From an uncultured bacterium (GTDB taxonomy: Bacteria > Planctomycetota > Phycisphaerae > Phycisphaerales > SM1A02), in contig CAIWNO010000404.1 of NCBI GenBank assembly GCA_903914045.1, forward strand, positions 1-10,337: a stretch of DNA of 10,337 nt, given 5' to 3'. The translations under genes were made by a program, and so were the position numbers. The stretch's first letter is position 1. Each line of letters begins with the position of its first letter. The notes under the pieces were generated by a model. That model was not told the DNA's origin, searched no databases, and was given only the letters and a program-made list of their open reading frames with translations. Positions 1 through 6,564 of this stretch are shown here, piece after piece.

Positions 1-551
1 CCGCCACCATTGGGACCGCAATGCAAATAGCCTTGCTCCGCGGTGCCTGGCATATTTTTACGCGCGGGAGTGACAGGAATTGTTCCCTTGCCTGGCGCCA
101 ACGCGCTAAAGATTGGATCCAAGCGCTTCACGCTTGCTTCTGGCCCGCCAATCATCTGGCAGTAGCCGCGATCAAGTCCCCACACGCCGCCGGAAGTTCC
201 AACATCCACATAGTCAATACCAGACTTGGCCAATTCCTTGGCGCGGCGAATGTCGTCCTTGTAATAACTGTTGCCGCCATCAATCAGGGTGTCGCCCTTG
301 GAAAGGTGCGGCGCAATTTTGGCGATGGTCTCGTCCACATACGCGGTTGGAATCATCATCCAAATACTGCGCGGCGCCGGAAGTTTGGCGATCATGTCCT
401 CAATGCTGGTCGCGGCAATGGCGCCTTGCGCGGCCAAGGCCTTCACGGAATCAGCCGACACATCAAAGGCCACAATTTCATGTTTGGCCTTCATTAAACG
501 AACCGACATGTTGGCACCCATACGACCCAGACCGATCATTCCCATTCGCAT
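1..551 (-). CDS. gnd: 6-phosphogluconate dehydrogenase, decarboxylating (5' part, cut by window edge)
   Basis: This cytosolic enzyme of the oxidative pentose phosphate pathway oxidatively decarboxylates 6-phosphogluconate to ribulose 5-phosphate. The visible 183 residues contain the Rossmann nucleotide loop GLGRMGANM (7-15), the DGGNSYYKDD segment (91-100), the substrate-binding GTSGGVWGLDRGY stretch (118-130) and the start of the HCGP motif (178-181). The catalytic Lys region lies beyond the edge. GVWGLDRGY is typical of the shorter (about 300-335 residue) GndA/YqeC-like class. Asp30, at the end of the second beta strand, suggests a preference for NAD+ over NADP+ (inference). The ATG at 551 has AGGAG at 563-559, 7 nt upstream; the ATG two codons later (Met3) is a less well spaced alternative. 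It lies 119 bp downstream of coaB on the same strand and may be co-transcribed or have its own promoter. Confidence 0.93.
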   Translation of the reverse strand, partial: MRMGMIGLGRMGANMSVRLMKAKHEIVAFDVSADSVKALAAQGAIAATSIEDMIAKLPAPRSIWMMIPTAYVDETIAKIAPHLSKGDTLIDGGNSYYKDDIRRAKELAKSGIDYVDVGTSGGVWGLDRGYCQMIGGPEASVKRLDPIFSALAPGKGTIPVTPARKNMPGTAEQGYLHCGPNGG

Positions 552-637
552 TGCGTGGCTCCTGAAAGTTGTTATTGCAAAGACTATGAATCGAAATGTA
601 GGCGTCGCGTGACGACGATTCAATTTCAATTGACATT

Positions 638-668
638 TTTATACATACACCCAAACGTAAGGTGCCAA
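638..668 (-). promoter_or_regulatory. possible promoter for gnd in the coaB-gnd gap
   Basis: Reading the minus strand, TTGGCA (668-663) resembles a -35 box and TATAAA (643-638) resembles a -10 box. The spacing is 19 bp, longer than ideal. A start point here would give gnd an untranslated leader of roughly 80 nt. This is a consensus match by eye only; the rest of the 119-bp gap holds nothing else I can name. Confidence 0.25.
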
Positions 669-670
669 GA

Positions 671-1363
671 CTAACGATCGCCGCACTTTTGTGCGATCGC
701 CGGTGATAGAGCTTGGACAATCCAGCGCGCCACGCTGGATTTCTCCGCAAATTCGTTGACGTGTCCCTGCGTCAGAACGCGTCCATCGCCCCACACAATT
801 TGCGCGTCGGAGTGGGTGGAGTCCAATGTTTCCAACGAATTTGCAACAATGCAATCCACTTTTTTTGCCGCCAACTTTCGCCGCGCGCTTGCCAGCAAAT
901 CGTCCTTGGGTTCCAAGGCAAATCCAACCACAAACTGATTGTGTCTGCTTTGCAAATGGCCCACAATTTCAGCCACCGGCTCCAACTGCAACATAGGCGG
1001 CGTGGCGTCGCGCCGAATCTTTCCTTCAAGCGGTGCTCCCACAACTCGCCAATCCGCCACGGCCGCCGCCATGACCAACACGTCAAAGTTGGGCCATTCA
1101 TTGTTTAATAACTTGCGTAAGTCGGCGGCGCTTTGGAACCGCGCGACATCATTCCACGAATTCATCTCAGGCAAAGAGCAAGGTCCTGCAAGAACTCGCA
1201 CTTGAGCGTTCGTTTCTTTCGCGGCTTTTGCAATTTCAAATCCCATGCGGCCACTCGAACGGTTTCCAATAAATCGAACCTGATCAATTGGCTCATGGGT
1301 TGGTCCCAAGGTCACCAACCATCGAGTCGGCCGATCAGGTTTGCTCGTATTTGTGTTGCTCAT
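671..1363 (-). CDS. coaB: stand-alone phosphopantothenate-cysteine ligase (CoaB domain)
   Basis: CoaB joins 4'-phosphopantothenate and cysteine with nucleotide (usually CTP) activation, the second step of coenzyme A synthesis from pantothenate. The 230-residue protein matches the C-terminal half of bifunctional CoaBC (DFP family). It has the nucleotide loop TLGPTHEPIDQVRF (18-31), the NRSSGRMG motif (34-41; Asn34 aligns with the Asn of E. coli ISNHSSGKMG), MAAAVADW (98-105), the GKIRRD segment with Lys115 at the conserved lysine, GFALEPKD (147-154) and CIVANSLE (171-178). The N-terminal flavoprotein CoaC domain is absent: only about 14 residues precede the ligase core, so the decarboxylase must be encoded separately. 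No good Shine-Dalgarno sequence precedes the ATG at 1363, but the core begins so soon after it that a later start is unlikely. It is divergent from the ATPase gene across 91 bp, in which I see no convincing promoter. Confidence 0.9.
   Translation of the reverse strand: MSNTNTSKPDRPTRWLVTLGPTHEPIDQVRFIGNRSSGRMGFEIAKAAKETNAQVRVLAGPCSLPEMNSWNDVARFQSAADLRKLLNNEWPNFDVLVMAAAVADWRVVGAPLEGKIRRDATPPMLQLEPVAEIVGHLQSRHNQFVVGFALEPKDDLLASARRKLAAKKVDCIVANSLETLDSTHSDAQIVWGDGRVLTQGHVNEFAEKSSVARWIVQALSPAIAQKCGDR
675..699. repeat. inverted repeat at the 3' end of coaB
   Basis: CGATCG (675-680) plus CAC (684-686) pairs with GTGCGATCG (691-699) around a TTTT loop (687-690), leaving a 3-nt bulge. It covers the last codons before the coaB stop. 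No T-run follows in the minus-strand reading direction, so it is not a standard intrinsic terminator. It could be an mRNA 3' stem, or chance. Confidence 0.4.
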
Positions 1364-1442
1364 GGGTTGCGACTTGGCGGATAGGTCTGCATACTACGAC
1401 CCCTCTGTTGGATTGTCATGATTTCTGAAGTTCGTTCGTCTG

Positions 1443-1448
1443 AAGGAG
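1443..1448 (+). promoter_or_regulatory. Shine-Dalgarno site that fixes the GTG start of ATPase copy 1
   Basis: AAGGAG lies 6 nt before the GTG at 1455. The spacing and strength support GTG as the real start. It also puts the first MshEN-like motif at residue 8, where it belongs in the family. Confidence 0.75.
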
Positions 1449-1454
1449 ATTCGC

Positions 1455-3281
1455 GTGGCTCGAAAGATTCGATTGAAACTTGGCGATATTTTATTGCAAG
1501 ACAAAGTGGTCACCGCTGATCAAGTTGCCAAAGCTGTCGATGTAGCCAAGGGAACCGGCAAAAGAATCGGCGAGGCTTTTGTAGAAATTCAAGCGTGCAC
1601 CCAGGAAGATGTGACCAAAGCCTTGGCCACTCAATTCGGCATGGAATTTTTCAATCTTGATCGAGTGGAAGACAGCAGTCAAATAAACATGTCACTTATT
1701 CCTATTGAAATTATTCGCAAGCACTTGGTGCTTCCAATTTCCAAAATAAACGGTCGCCTGAAAATTTTGGTGCATGACCCAATGGACTTGGAAATGTTGG
1801 ATAATTTGCGACTTATTCTGGCCGCGCCATATGACACCGCCTTGGCAAGCAAGCGTCAAATGCAAAATTATTTGGAGGTTGGAAAAAAATCCGCTGTCGC
1901 TATTTCCAAAGATCCTCCCAAAGACGACAACCTTGAAAAACTAATCAACAAGGCGAATAAATCCCTCGATAAATCCGTCGACAAATCCGTCGATAAATCC
2001 GTCGACCGAGACGCTTCATCCGATTCGGCGCTTGTGCAGTTGGTCAATGGAATCATTATCAGTGGAGTGCGTGAACGAGCAAGTGATATTCATTTTGAAC
2101 CATATAAAAATGAGGTCATGGTTCGCTTTCGAATTGACGGCGAGTGCGGAGAAAAAATTAAAATTCCAAAAACAAATCAAGCCGGTGTGCTTGCACGCTT
2201 AAAGTTAATGGCTGGCGTGAACATGTCGGAACGTCGCATTCCACAAGACGGCCGCATTAAAATGCCCGTTCCCAAGCTGGATGAAAAAGGCGAGCAAGTT
2301 TATGAAACTGTGTTGAAAGACAAGATTGAAACTCAGGTTCCAGTTATTGATCAAGTCGACTTCCGTGTCAGCACGTGCCCAGCCACCAATGGCGAAAGCG
2401 TGGTTCTTCGTATTTTGCGCCCAGACAGCGTGCGCATTGGTTTGCTCAACTTGGGCCTTGAACAGGATATGTTGGACACGTTCAACAAGGTCATTCGCAA
2501 ACCCAACGGAATTTTCTTGGTCACTGGTCCAACCGGCAGCGGAAAAACCACCACGCTGTATTCGGCGCTCGCCGTGTTGAACCGCCCCGACAAAAAAATC
2601 ATCACGGCCGAGGATCCAGTTGAATACAACTTCAAGGGCATCAACCAAGTCCAAGTGCGCGACCAAATTGGTTTGACCTTTCCCATTATTTTGAAATCCA
2701 TGTTGCGCCAGGCGCCCAACATTATTCTGGTGGGTGAAATCCGCGATCGCGAAGTGGCCGACATTGCCATTCAGGCCGCTCTCACTGGACACTTAGTGTT
2801 TAGCACACTGCACACCAATGACGCGCCAAGCGCCATTACGCGCTTGGTGGACATGGGGGTCAAGCCGTTCCTTGTCGCAAGCAGTATTCAGGCCATCATG
2901 GGTCAGCGACTCGCCAGAATTTTGTGCGATAAATGCAAGAAACTCGATCCCGATCCCGATCCAAAAATACTCCGCCTGGTTGACATTGACGATTCTGAAA
3001 AACACAAGGTCATGATGCATGTTGGATGCGATGAATGTGGTGGAACAGGCTATCGCGGACGCCGCGGAATTTATGAAATGATGATTATGAACACCGAGAT
3101 TCGCAATCTCGCTTTCGAGCGCGCGGGCATTTCCAAATTGCGCGCCGCCGCCATTCGATCAGGCATGCGCACATTGCTTGGCGACGGCAAACTGAAAGTG
3201 CTTCGCGGACGCACCACGCCACTTGAAATTTCCAAGTTCGCACAAATGTCAAGTTTCGACCCAACAACGGTCGGAACGTAA
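1455..3281 (+). CDS. GspE/PilB-family assembly ATPase, copy 1
   Basis: This is a hexameric cytoplasmic ATPase that powers pseudopilus or pilus assembly through the PilC/GspF platform. Of its 608 residues, the N-terminal MshEN-like region has two motifs (8-31 and 37-60, 5-residue spacer). A low-complexity linker holds four KSxD units (169-184). The core has Walker A GPTGSGKT (358-365), Asp box ITAEDPVEY (383-391), Walker B IILVGEIRD (423-431), the His box GHLVFSTLHTNDA (445-457) and a C4 zinc motif (C491, C494, C525, C528). Oddities: the segment before Walker B reads RQAPN where RQDPD is usual, and the span between QDGRI and VDFRV (269-301) is about 24 residues longer than in copy 2. The GTG start has a strong AAGGAG. 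pilT follows after 38 bp, suggesting an operon. Whether it serves a T2SS-like or T4P-like system cannot be decided from this protein alone. Confidence 0.93.
   Translation: MARKIRLKLGDILLQDKVVTADQVAKAVDVAKGTGKRIGEAFVEIQACTQEDVTKALATQFGMEFFNLDRVEDSSQINMSLIPIEIIRKHLVLPISKINGRLKILVHDPMDLEMLDNLRLILAAPYDTALASKRQMQNYLEVGKKSAVAISKDPPKDDNLEKLINKANKSLDKSVDKSVDKSVDRDASSDSALVQLVNGIIISGVRERASDIHFEPYKNEVMVRFRIDGECGEKIKIPKTNQAGVLARLKLMAGVNMSERRIPQDGRIKMPVPKLDEKGEQVYETVLKDKIETQVPVIDQVDFRVSTCPATNGESVVLRILRPDSVRIGLLNLGLEQDMLDTFNKVIRKPNGIFLVTGPTGSGKTTTLYSALAVLNRPDKKIITAEDPVEYNFKGINQVQVRDQIGLTFPIILKSMLRQAPNIILVGEIRDREVADIAIQAALTGHLVFSTLHTNDAPSAITRLVDMGVKPFLVASSIQAIMGQRLARILCDKCKKLDPDPDPKILRLVDIDDSEKHKVMMHVGCDECGGTGYRGRRGIYEMMIMNTEIRNLAFERAGISKLRAAAIRSGMRTLLGDGKLKVLRGRTTPLEISKFAQMSSFDPTTVGT
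1959..2006 (+). repeat. four 12-bp tandem repeats coding for KSLD/KSVD units
   Basis: Four in-frame units of AAATCC(C/G)TCGA(T/C) at 1959-1970, 1971-1982, 1983-1994 and 1995-2006 encode KSLD, KSVD, KSVD, KSVD in the linker between the N-terminal regulatory region and the ATPase core. The near-identity of the DNA units points to recent slippage expansion. The 12-bp period keeps the frame, so copy number could vary without breaking the gene. Confidence 0.95.
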
Positions 3282-3319
3282 TCCATCACTTGTGACTTAT
3301 CTCAAAGGAGATCACCTTC

Positions 3320-4483
3320 ATGTCAGGCGGAGAAACTAGTACTTCCAATCCAACATCTGGTAGCACGCTTCAAATTGACCGTCTGCTTGATGTCATGGTG
3401 AAACAAGACGCGTCCGATCTTCACATTACCGTAGGGCGTCAACCAACTATTCGTCTGAATGGGCGGCTGCGAAATTTGCAAACCAAGATTCTTGATCCCG
3501 ATGACACCATGGCGTTGATGAAGTCCATCACGCCTGAAAAAAATCAGGCTGAGTTTCAGGAGCAGGGCGGAACTGATTTTGGCTTTAGTTTCAGCGAAGC
3601 CGCGCGTTTCCGTGTCAGCGTGTTCCGTCAAAAAACATTTGTCGCTATGGTTCTTCGACTCATTCCAAACCGGCTTCTTAGCTTTGAGCAAATTGGCTTG
3701 CCCGAAATTTCACGCGAGTTGATCAAGCGTCCCCGCGGTCTTTTCTTGGTGACTGGTCCAACCGGTAGCGGTAAGACAACCACCATCGCAACCATGGTTG
3801 ACTATGTGAATTCCAATTTCGAAAAGCACATCGTGACCGTGGAGGATCCGATTGAGTATTACCATGTGCACAAGCGATCAATTGTGAATCAGCGTGAAGT
3901 GGGTTCGCTTGCAGACGTTCCTAGTTTCGCCGAGGCTCTTCGCCGCGCCCTGCGTCAAAATCCGGATTGCATTCTGGTGGGTGAAATGCGCGATCTTGAA
4001 ACGATCGAAGCCGCGATCAAGGCCGCAGAAACTGGCCACTTGGTGTTTGGAACTTTGCACACCACTGGTGCCGCGGGAACCATCAACCGAATCATTGATG
4101 CTTTCCCGGTCAATCAACAAGAGCAAGTCCGCGTGCAACTTTCAACCAGTTTGTTGGCGGTATTAAGTCAGGTTTTGTTGGCCAGAAGCGACAAGCCTGG
4201 CCGTATCGCTGGTTACGAGTTCATGGTGGTTACGCCGGCCATCAGCAATCTCATACGTGAAAGTAAGACCTTCCGAATTGACTCCGCCATTCAAACCGGC
4301 AAGAAATTTGGAATGCAACTTCTGGATGAGCATCTTTGGTCTATCTACGGCAAGGGCATTATCACCGCCGAAGAAATGATTGAAAACTCACGTAATCCAG
4401 ACGATCTTAAAGGCCGTATTCGTAAGGCTGGCGGAACCGTTCCAGGCATGGAATTTGATACTCCATCGGAGACTATTTCCTAA
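3320..4483 (+). CDS. pilT: type IV pilus retraction ATPase PilT
   Basis: PilT is the cytoplasmic hexameric ATPase that depolymerises type IV pili and drives twitching. The 387 residues show the PilT N-terminal region (ASDLHITVGRQPTIRLNG), Walker A GPTGSGKT (146-153), Asp box TVEDPIEY (173-180), Walker B CILVGEMRD (217-225) and His box GHLVFGTLHT (239-248). The retraction-specific C-terminal motif is AISNLIRE (307-314), followed by the typical SAIQTGKKFGMQLLDEHL. The family motif is AIRNLIRE, so Arg is replaced by Ser here. There is no zinc tetracysteine and no MshEN region, which separates it from the two flanking assembly ATPases. Length is normal for PilT plus a slightly extended Ser/Thr-rich N-terminus and a C-terminal tail. 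AAAGGAG (3304-3310) lies 9 nt before the ATG. The 38-bp gap to the upstream ATPase suggests co-transcription. Confidence 0.95.
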   Translation: MSGGETSTSNPTSGSTLQIDRLLDVMVKQDASDLHITVGRQPTIRLNGRLRNLQTKILDPDDTMALMKSITPEKNQAEFQEQGGTDFGFSFSEAARFRVSVFRQKTFVAMVLRLIPNRLLSFEQIGLPEISRELIKRPRGLFLVTGPTGSGKTTTIATMVDYVNSNFEKHIVTVEDPIEYYHVHKRSIVNQREVGSLADVPSFAEALRRALRQNPDCILVGEMRDLETIEAAIKAAETGHLVFGTLHTTGAAGTINRIIDAFPVNQQEQVRVQLSTSLLAVLSQVLLARSDKPGRIAGYEFMVVTPAISNLIRESKTFRIDSAIQTGKKFGMQLLDEHLWSIYGKGIITAEEMIENSRNPDDLKGRIRKAGGTVPGMEFDTPSETIS

Positions 4484-4547
4484 AACCGTGTCTGTTTAAA
4501 TTGGTTATATGCCTTAATCAAGACCCCTCGCATTCACATTTTGAATT

Positions 4548-4553
4548 TATACT
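4548..4553 (+). promoter_or_regulatory. weak -10-like element upstream of ATPase copy 2
   Basis: TATACT (5 of 6 to TATAAT) lies in the AT-rich 204-bp gap after pilT. No good -35 stands at the proper distance. A separate TTGACT at 4563-4568 has only a poor -10 (TTGTAT, 4586-4591) at 17 bp. The gap size and composition suggest a promoter somewhere here, but I cannot place it firmly. Confidence 0.2.
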
Positions 4554-4620
4554 TTTGCTTGTTTTGACTCTAATCATGAAGTTTGTTGTATTGATGTCGC
4601 AATTATTAACTCAATAATCG

Positions 4621-4653
4621 GGAACATGATCTTATTCCAGATCGAATGTTTCC
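4621..4653 (+). promoter_or_regulatory. imperfect stem-loop in the leader of ATPase copy 2
   Basis: AACAT-GATCT (4623-4632) pairs with AGATC-GA-ATGTT (4639-4650) around TATTCC, giving ten pairs with a 2-nt bulge. The outer GG/CC bases nearly extend it. It lies 35 nt before the start codon and is followed directly by a second dyad. It matches no riboswitch class I know; it could be an mRNA structure or a protein operator. Confidence 0.45.
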
Positions 4654-4654
4654 A

Positions 4655-4673
4655 TGAAATCACAATGATTTCA
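4655..4673 (+). promoter_or_regulatory. perfect 8-bp dyad just before the Shine-Dalgarno of ATPase copy 2
   Basis: TGAAATCA (4655-4662) and TGATTTCA (4666-4673) are perfect inverted copies around CAA. The Shine-Dalgarno AGGA (4677-4680) begins 3 nt later and lies partly within a further palindrome, GGATATCC (4678-4685). The arrangement suits a regulator operator or an RNA stem that controls ribosome access; neither is proven. Confidence 0.5.
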
Positions 4674-4687
4674 GTTAGGATATCCAC

Positions 4688-6472
4688 ATGGTTCAAACCA
4701 CAGCAGTTCAACAAATTGATCCTTCAAATGAAGCTTATGTTCAAAAAGAACTGAAAGGCCGCAGACTGGGAAGGGCGCTGACTAAATTAGGCAAAGTCAC
4801 GCGCGAGCAAGTTCATCAAGGACTTGAGTTACAAAAGACAACCAGCAAAGGCAAAAAACTTGGCGACATTCTTGTGGGATTGGGTTTCATTCAGCCAATC
4901 GATATTTTAATGGCCTTGGCGGGCATGTCAGGCATGCCATTTGTTTCGCTTGAAGGGCGCACTTTCGATGAATTGACGTTGAAAGGTATTTCGCCAGAAA
5001 TGGCTCGAAGCGCTCAGATTGTTCCAATTGAATTTGATCCCGCCACCAAACGCCTGGTTGTGGCCATGAAGGAACCTGGAAACTTTGGCGCCGTTGACAC
5101 GCTACGAAATATGTTGCAGTTGAAAGTCTCGGCTGTCATTGCCCCAGCCGAACAAATTGATGCCCTTATCAAGGAGCACTTCCAATCCAAAGACACAATG
5201 GCGCAAATTTATGCGGATGCGCAACAACATGGAAGCGCCGCTCTAGCCGCCCTGGAAGGCCGCGGCGCCAGCGTTGATCTTGCCACTTTGCAGAACGCCG
5301 CCAACGACAATGATGTTATTAATTTGTTGAACATCTTTCTGCTGCAAGCCATTCGCGACAAGGCCAGTGATATTCACTTGGAGCCATTTGAAGATGAATT
5401 TAAAATGCGCTACCGCATTGACGGCGTGCTGTATGAAATGACGCCACCTCCGCCCAGTTTGGCGATGGCTTTAGTCAGCCGCGTGAAGGTCATGGCAAAA
5501 CTTGACATTGCTGAGCGACGTCTTCCGCAAGACGGACGCATTGAGTTGAACTTGAACAATGCGCCTGTTGATCTTCGCGTGGCCGTATTGCCAACCATGT
5601 TTGGCGAAAGCGTGGTTATGCGCGTGTTGGATCGCGGCAATGTGCAATTAAGTTTGGACAAGGTCGGTTTGCGCGAAGATGATCTTGAAAAAGTCAAAGG
5701 TCTCATCAACAAACCAAACGGAATTGTGATTGTCACGGGGCCAACTGGTAGCGGAAAAACAACCACTTTGTACGCGGCGTTGAACGAACTCAATGACATT
5801 ACAACTAAAATCCTGACGGCCGAAGACCCCGTTGAATATGACATTCAAGGATTGATTCAATGCCAAGTGAACCATGATCAAGAGCTGACCTTCGCCAAAT
5901 TGCTGCGTAGTTTTTTGCGACAAGATCCCGACATTATTCTGGTGGGTGAAATCCGCGATCTTGAAACGGCGCAAATTGCCATTCAAGCCAGTCTGACCGG
6001 CCACTTGGTGTTCAGCACATTGCACACCAATGACGCTCCAAGCAGCATCTTGCGTTTAATGGATCTTGGCGTGGAAAGTTTCCTTTTAACAGCAACGCTT
6101 GAAGCCATTGTCGCGCAGCGATTGGTGCGTCGCATTTGCGCCAATTGCAAGGAAGCCTACACCCCCAATGAGGAGCAGTTGATGGAGCTTTCAATGCGCG
6201 AGTCGGACATTGGAAGTCAAATCTTCTATCGCGGCAAGGGTTGCGATACATGCAACGCAACTGGTTACAAAGGACGCCTTGCGCTTTATGAAATTATGAG
6301 CATGGACGACGCGTTGCGCGAACTCATCATGACCCAAGCAAGCACCGCGGTATTAAAAATAGAGGCGCGCAAGCGGGGCATGCGAACGCTTCGTGAAAGC
6401 GGAATGCTGTCCATTTATGACGGTCAAACCACCATTGATGAAGTGGTTCGAGAAACACTCGGCGAAGAATAA
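4688..6472 (+). CDS. pilB: GspE/PilB-family assembly ATPase, copy 2
   Basis: This extension-type assembly ATPase of 594 residues is a paralogue of the gene on the other side of pilT. It carries two N-terminal MshEN-like motifs, the first an excellent match (26-49: RLG start, Gly35, Gln49), the second with Met in place of the last Gln (57-80), separated by 7 residues. The core has Walker A GPTGSGKT (351-358), LTAEDPVEY (376-384), Walker B IILVGEIRD (416-424) preceded by the canonical RQDPD, GHLVFSTLHTNDA (438-450) and the zinc cysteines C484, C487, C519, C522. It lacks the linker repeat and the 24-residue insert of copy 1, so it is the more classical PilB/GspE. The ATG at 4688 has AGGA 7 nt upstream. 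pilC follows 92 bp downstream. The symbol pilB is chosen because of linkage to pilT; gspE would also be defensible. Confidence 0.93.
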   Translation: MVQTTAVQQIDPSNEAYVQKELKGRRLGRALTKLGKVTREQVHQGLELQKTTSKGKKLGDILVGLGFIQPIDILMALAGMSGMPFVSLEGRTFDELTLKGISPEMARSAQIVPIEFDPATKRLVVAMKEPGNFGAVDTLRNMLQLKVSAVIAPAEQIDALIKEHFQSKDTMAQIYADAQQHGSAALAALEGRGASVDLATLQNAANDNDVINLLNIFLLQAIRDKASDIHLEPFEDEFKMRYRIDGVLYEMTPPPPSLAMALVSRVKVMAKLDIAERRLPQDGRIELNLNNAPVDLRVAVLPTMFGESVVMRVLDRGNVQLSLDKVGLREDDLEKVKGLINKPNGIVIVTGPTGSGKTTTLYAALNELNDITTKILTAEDPVEYDIQGLIQCQVNHDQELTFAKLLRSFLRQDPDIILVGEIRDLETAQIAIQASLTGHLVFSTLHTNDAPSSILRLMDLGVESFLLTATLEAIVAQRLVRRICANCKEAYTPNEEQLMELSMRESDIGSQIFYRGKGCDTCNATGYKGRLALYEIMSMDDALRELIMTQASTAVLKIEARKRGMRTLRESGMLSIYDGQTTIDEVVRETLGEE

Positions 6473-6475
6473 GTT

Positions 6476-6536
6476 CAAGATTCACTCGCAAGATTCACTT
6501 GCAAGATTCACTTTCAAGATTCACTTTCAAGATTCA
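6476..6536 (+). repeat. 13-bp tandem repeat array between ATPase copy 2 and pilC
   Basis: CAAGATTCA recurs five times at exact 13-bp intervals (starting at 6476, 6489, 6502, 6515 and 6528). The first four are followed by CTCG, CTTG, CTTT and CTTT; the fifth is partial. The array starts 3 nt after the stop codon of the upstream ATPase and ends just before the AGGAG of pilC. The period is not a multiple of three, and no reading frame crosses it with a plausible product. Possible roles are protein-binding sites in the operon, an mRNA spacer, or a slippage-prone tract. Confidence 0.95.
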
Positions 6537-6539
6537 AAC

Positions 6540-6559
6540 AGGAGTAAGCGCTTGCGCTT
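6540..6559 (+). promoter_or_regulatory. distant Shine-Dalgarno plus stem-loop before pilC
   Basis: AGGAG (6540-6544) is 20 nt from the pilC ATG, too far for normal initiation. AAGCG (6546-6550) and CGCTT (6555-6559) can form a stem with a CTTG loop between them. Folding out these 14 nt would leave an effective spacing of about 6 nt. An in-frame TGA (6559-6561) rules out an earlier start. Confidence 0.5.
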
Positions 6560-6564
6560 GACAC

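Noticed and set aside
21..612. Three overlapping plus-strand frames at the left edge
   Set aside because: All are antisense to gnd, whose Rossmann loop and substrate motifs are clear on the minus strand.
2205..2792. Minus-strand open frame of 195 codons inside ATPase copy 1
   Set aside because: It lies wholly antisense to a well-supported gene with conserved motifs and shows no recognisable domain; it is a codon-bias shadow.
3300..3311. TCTC/GAGA stem that could hide the pilT Shine-Dalgarno
   Set aside because: Only four pairs around AAAG; too weak to claim without folding data.
4484..4530. Intrinsic terminator after pilT
   Set aside because: No GC-rich stem followed by a T-run is visible after the pilT stop.
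4484..4687. c-di-GMP (GEMM) riboswitch or other known riboswitch in the leader
   Set aside because: Considered because of the MshEN domains, but I find none of the conserved core sequence of GEMM-I or GEMM-II and no other class I recognise.
6476..6536. CRISPR array
   Set aside because: The units are 13 bp, directly adjoining, with no spacers and no cas genes; this is a simple tandem repeat.
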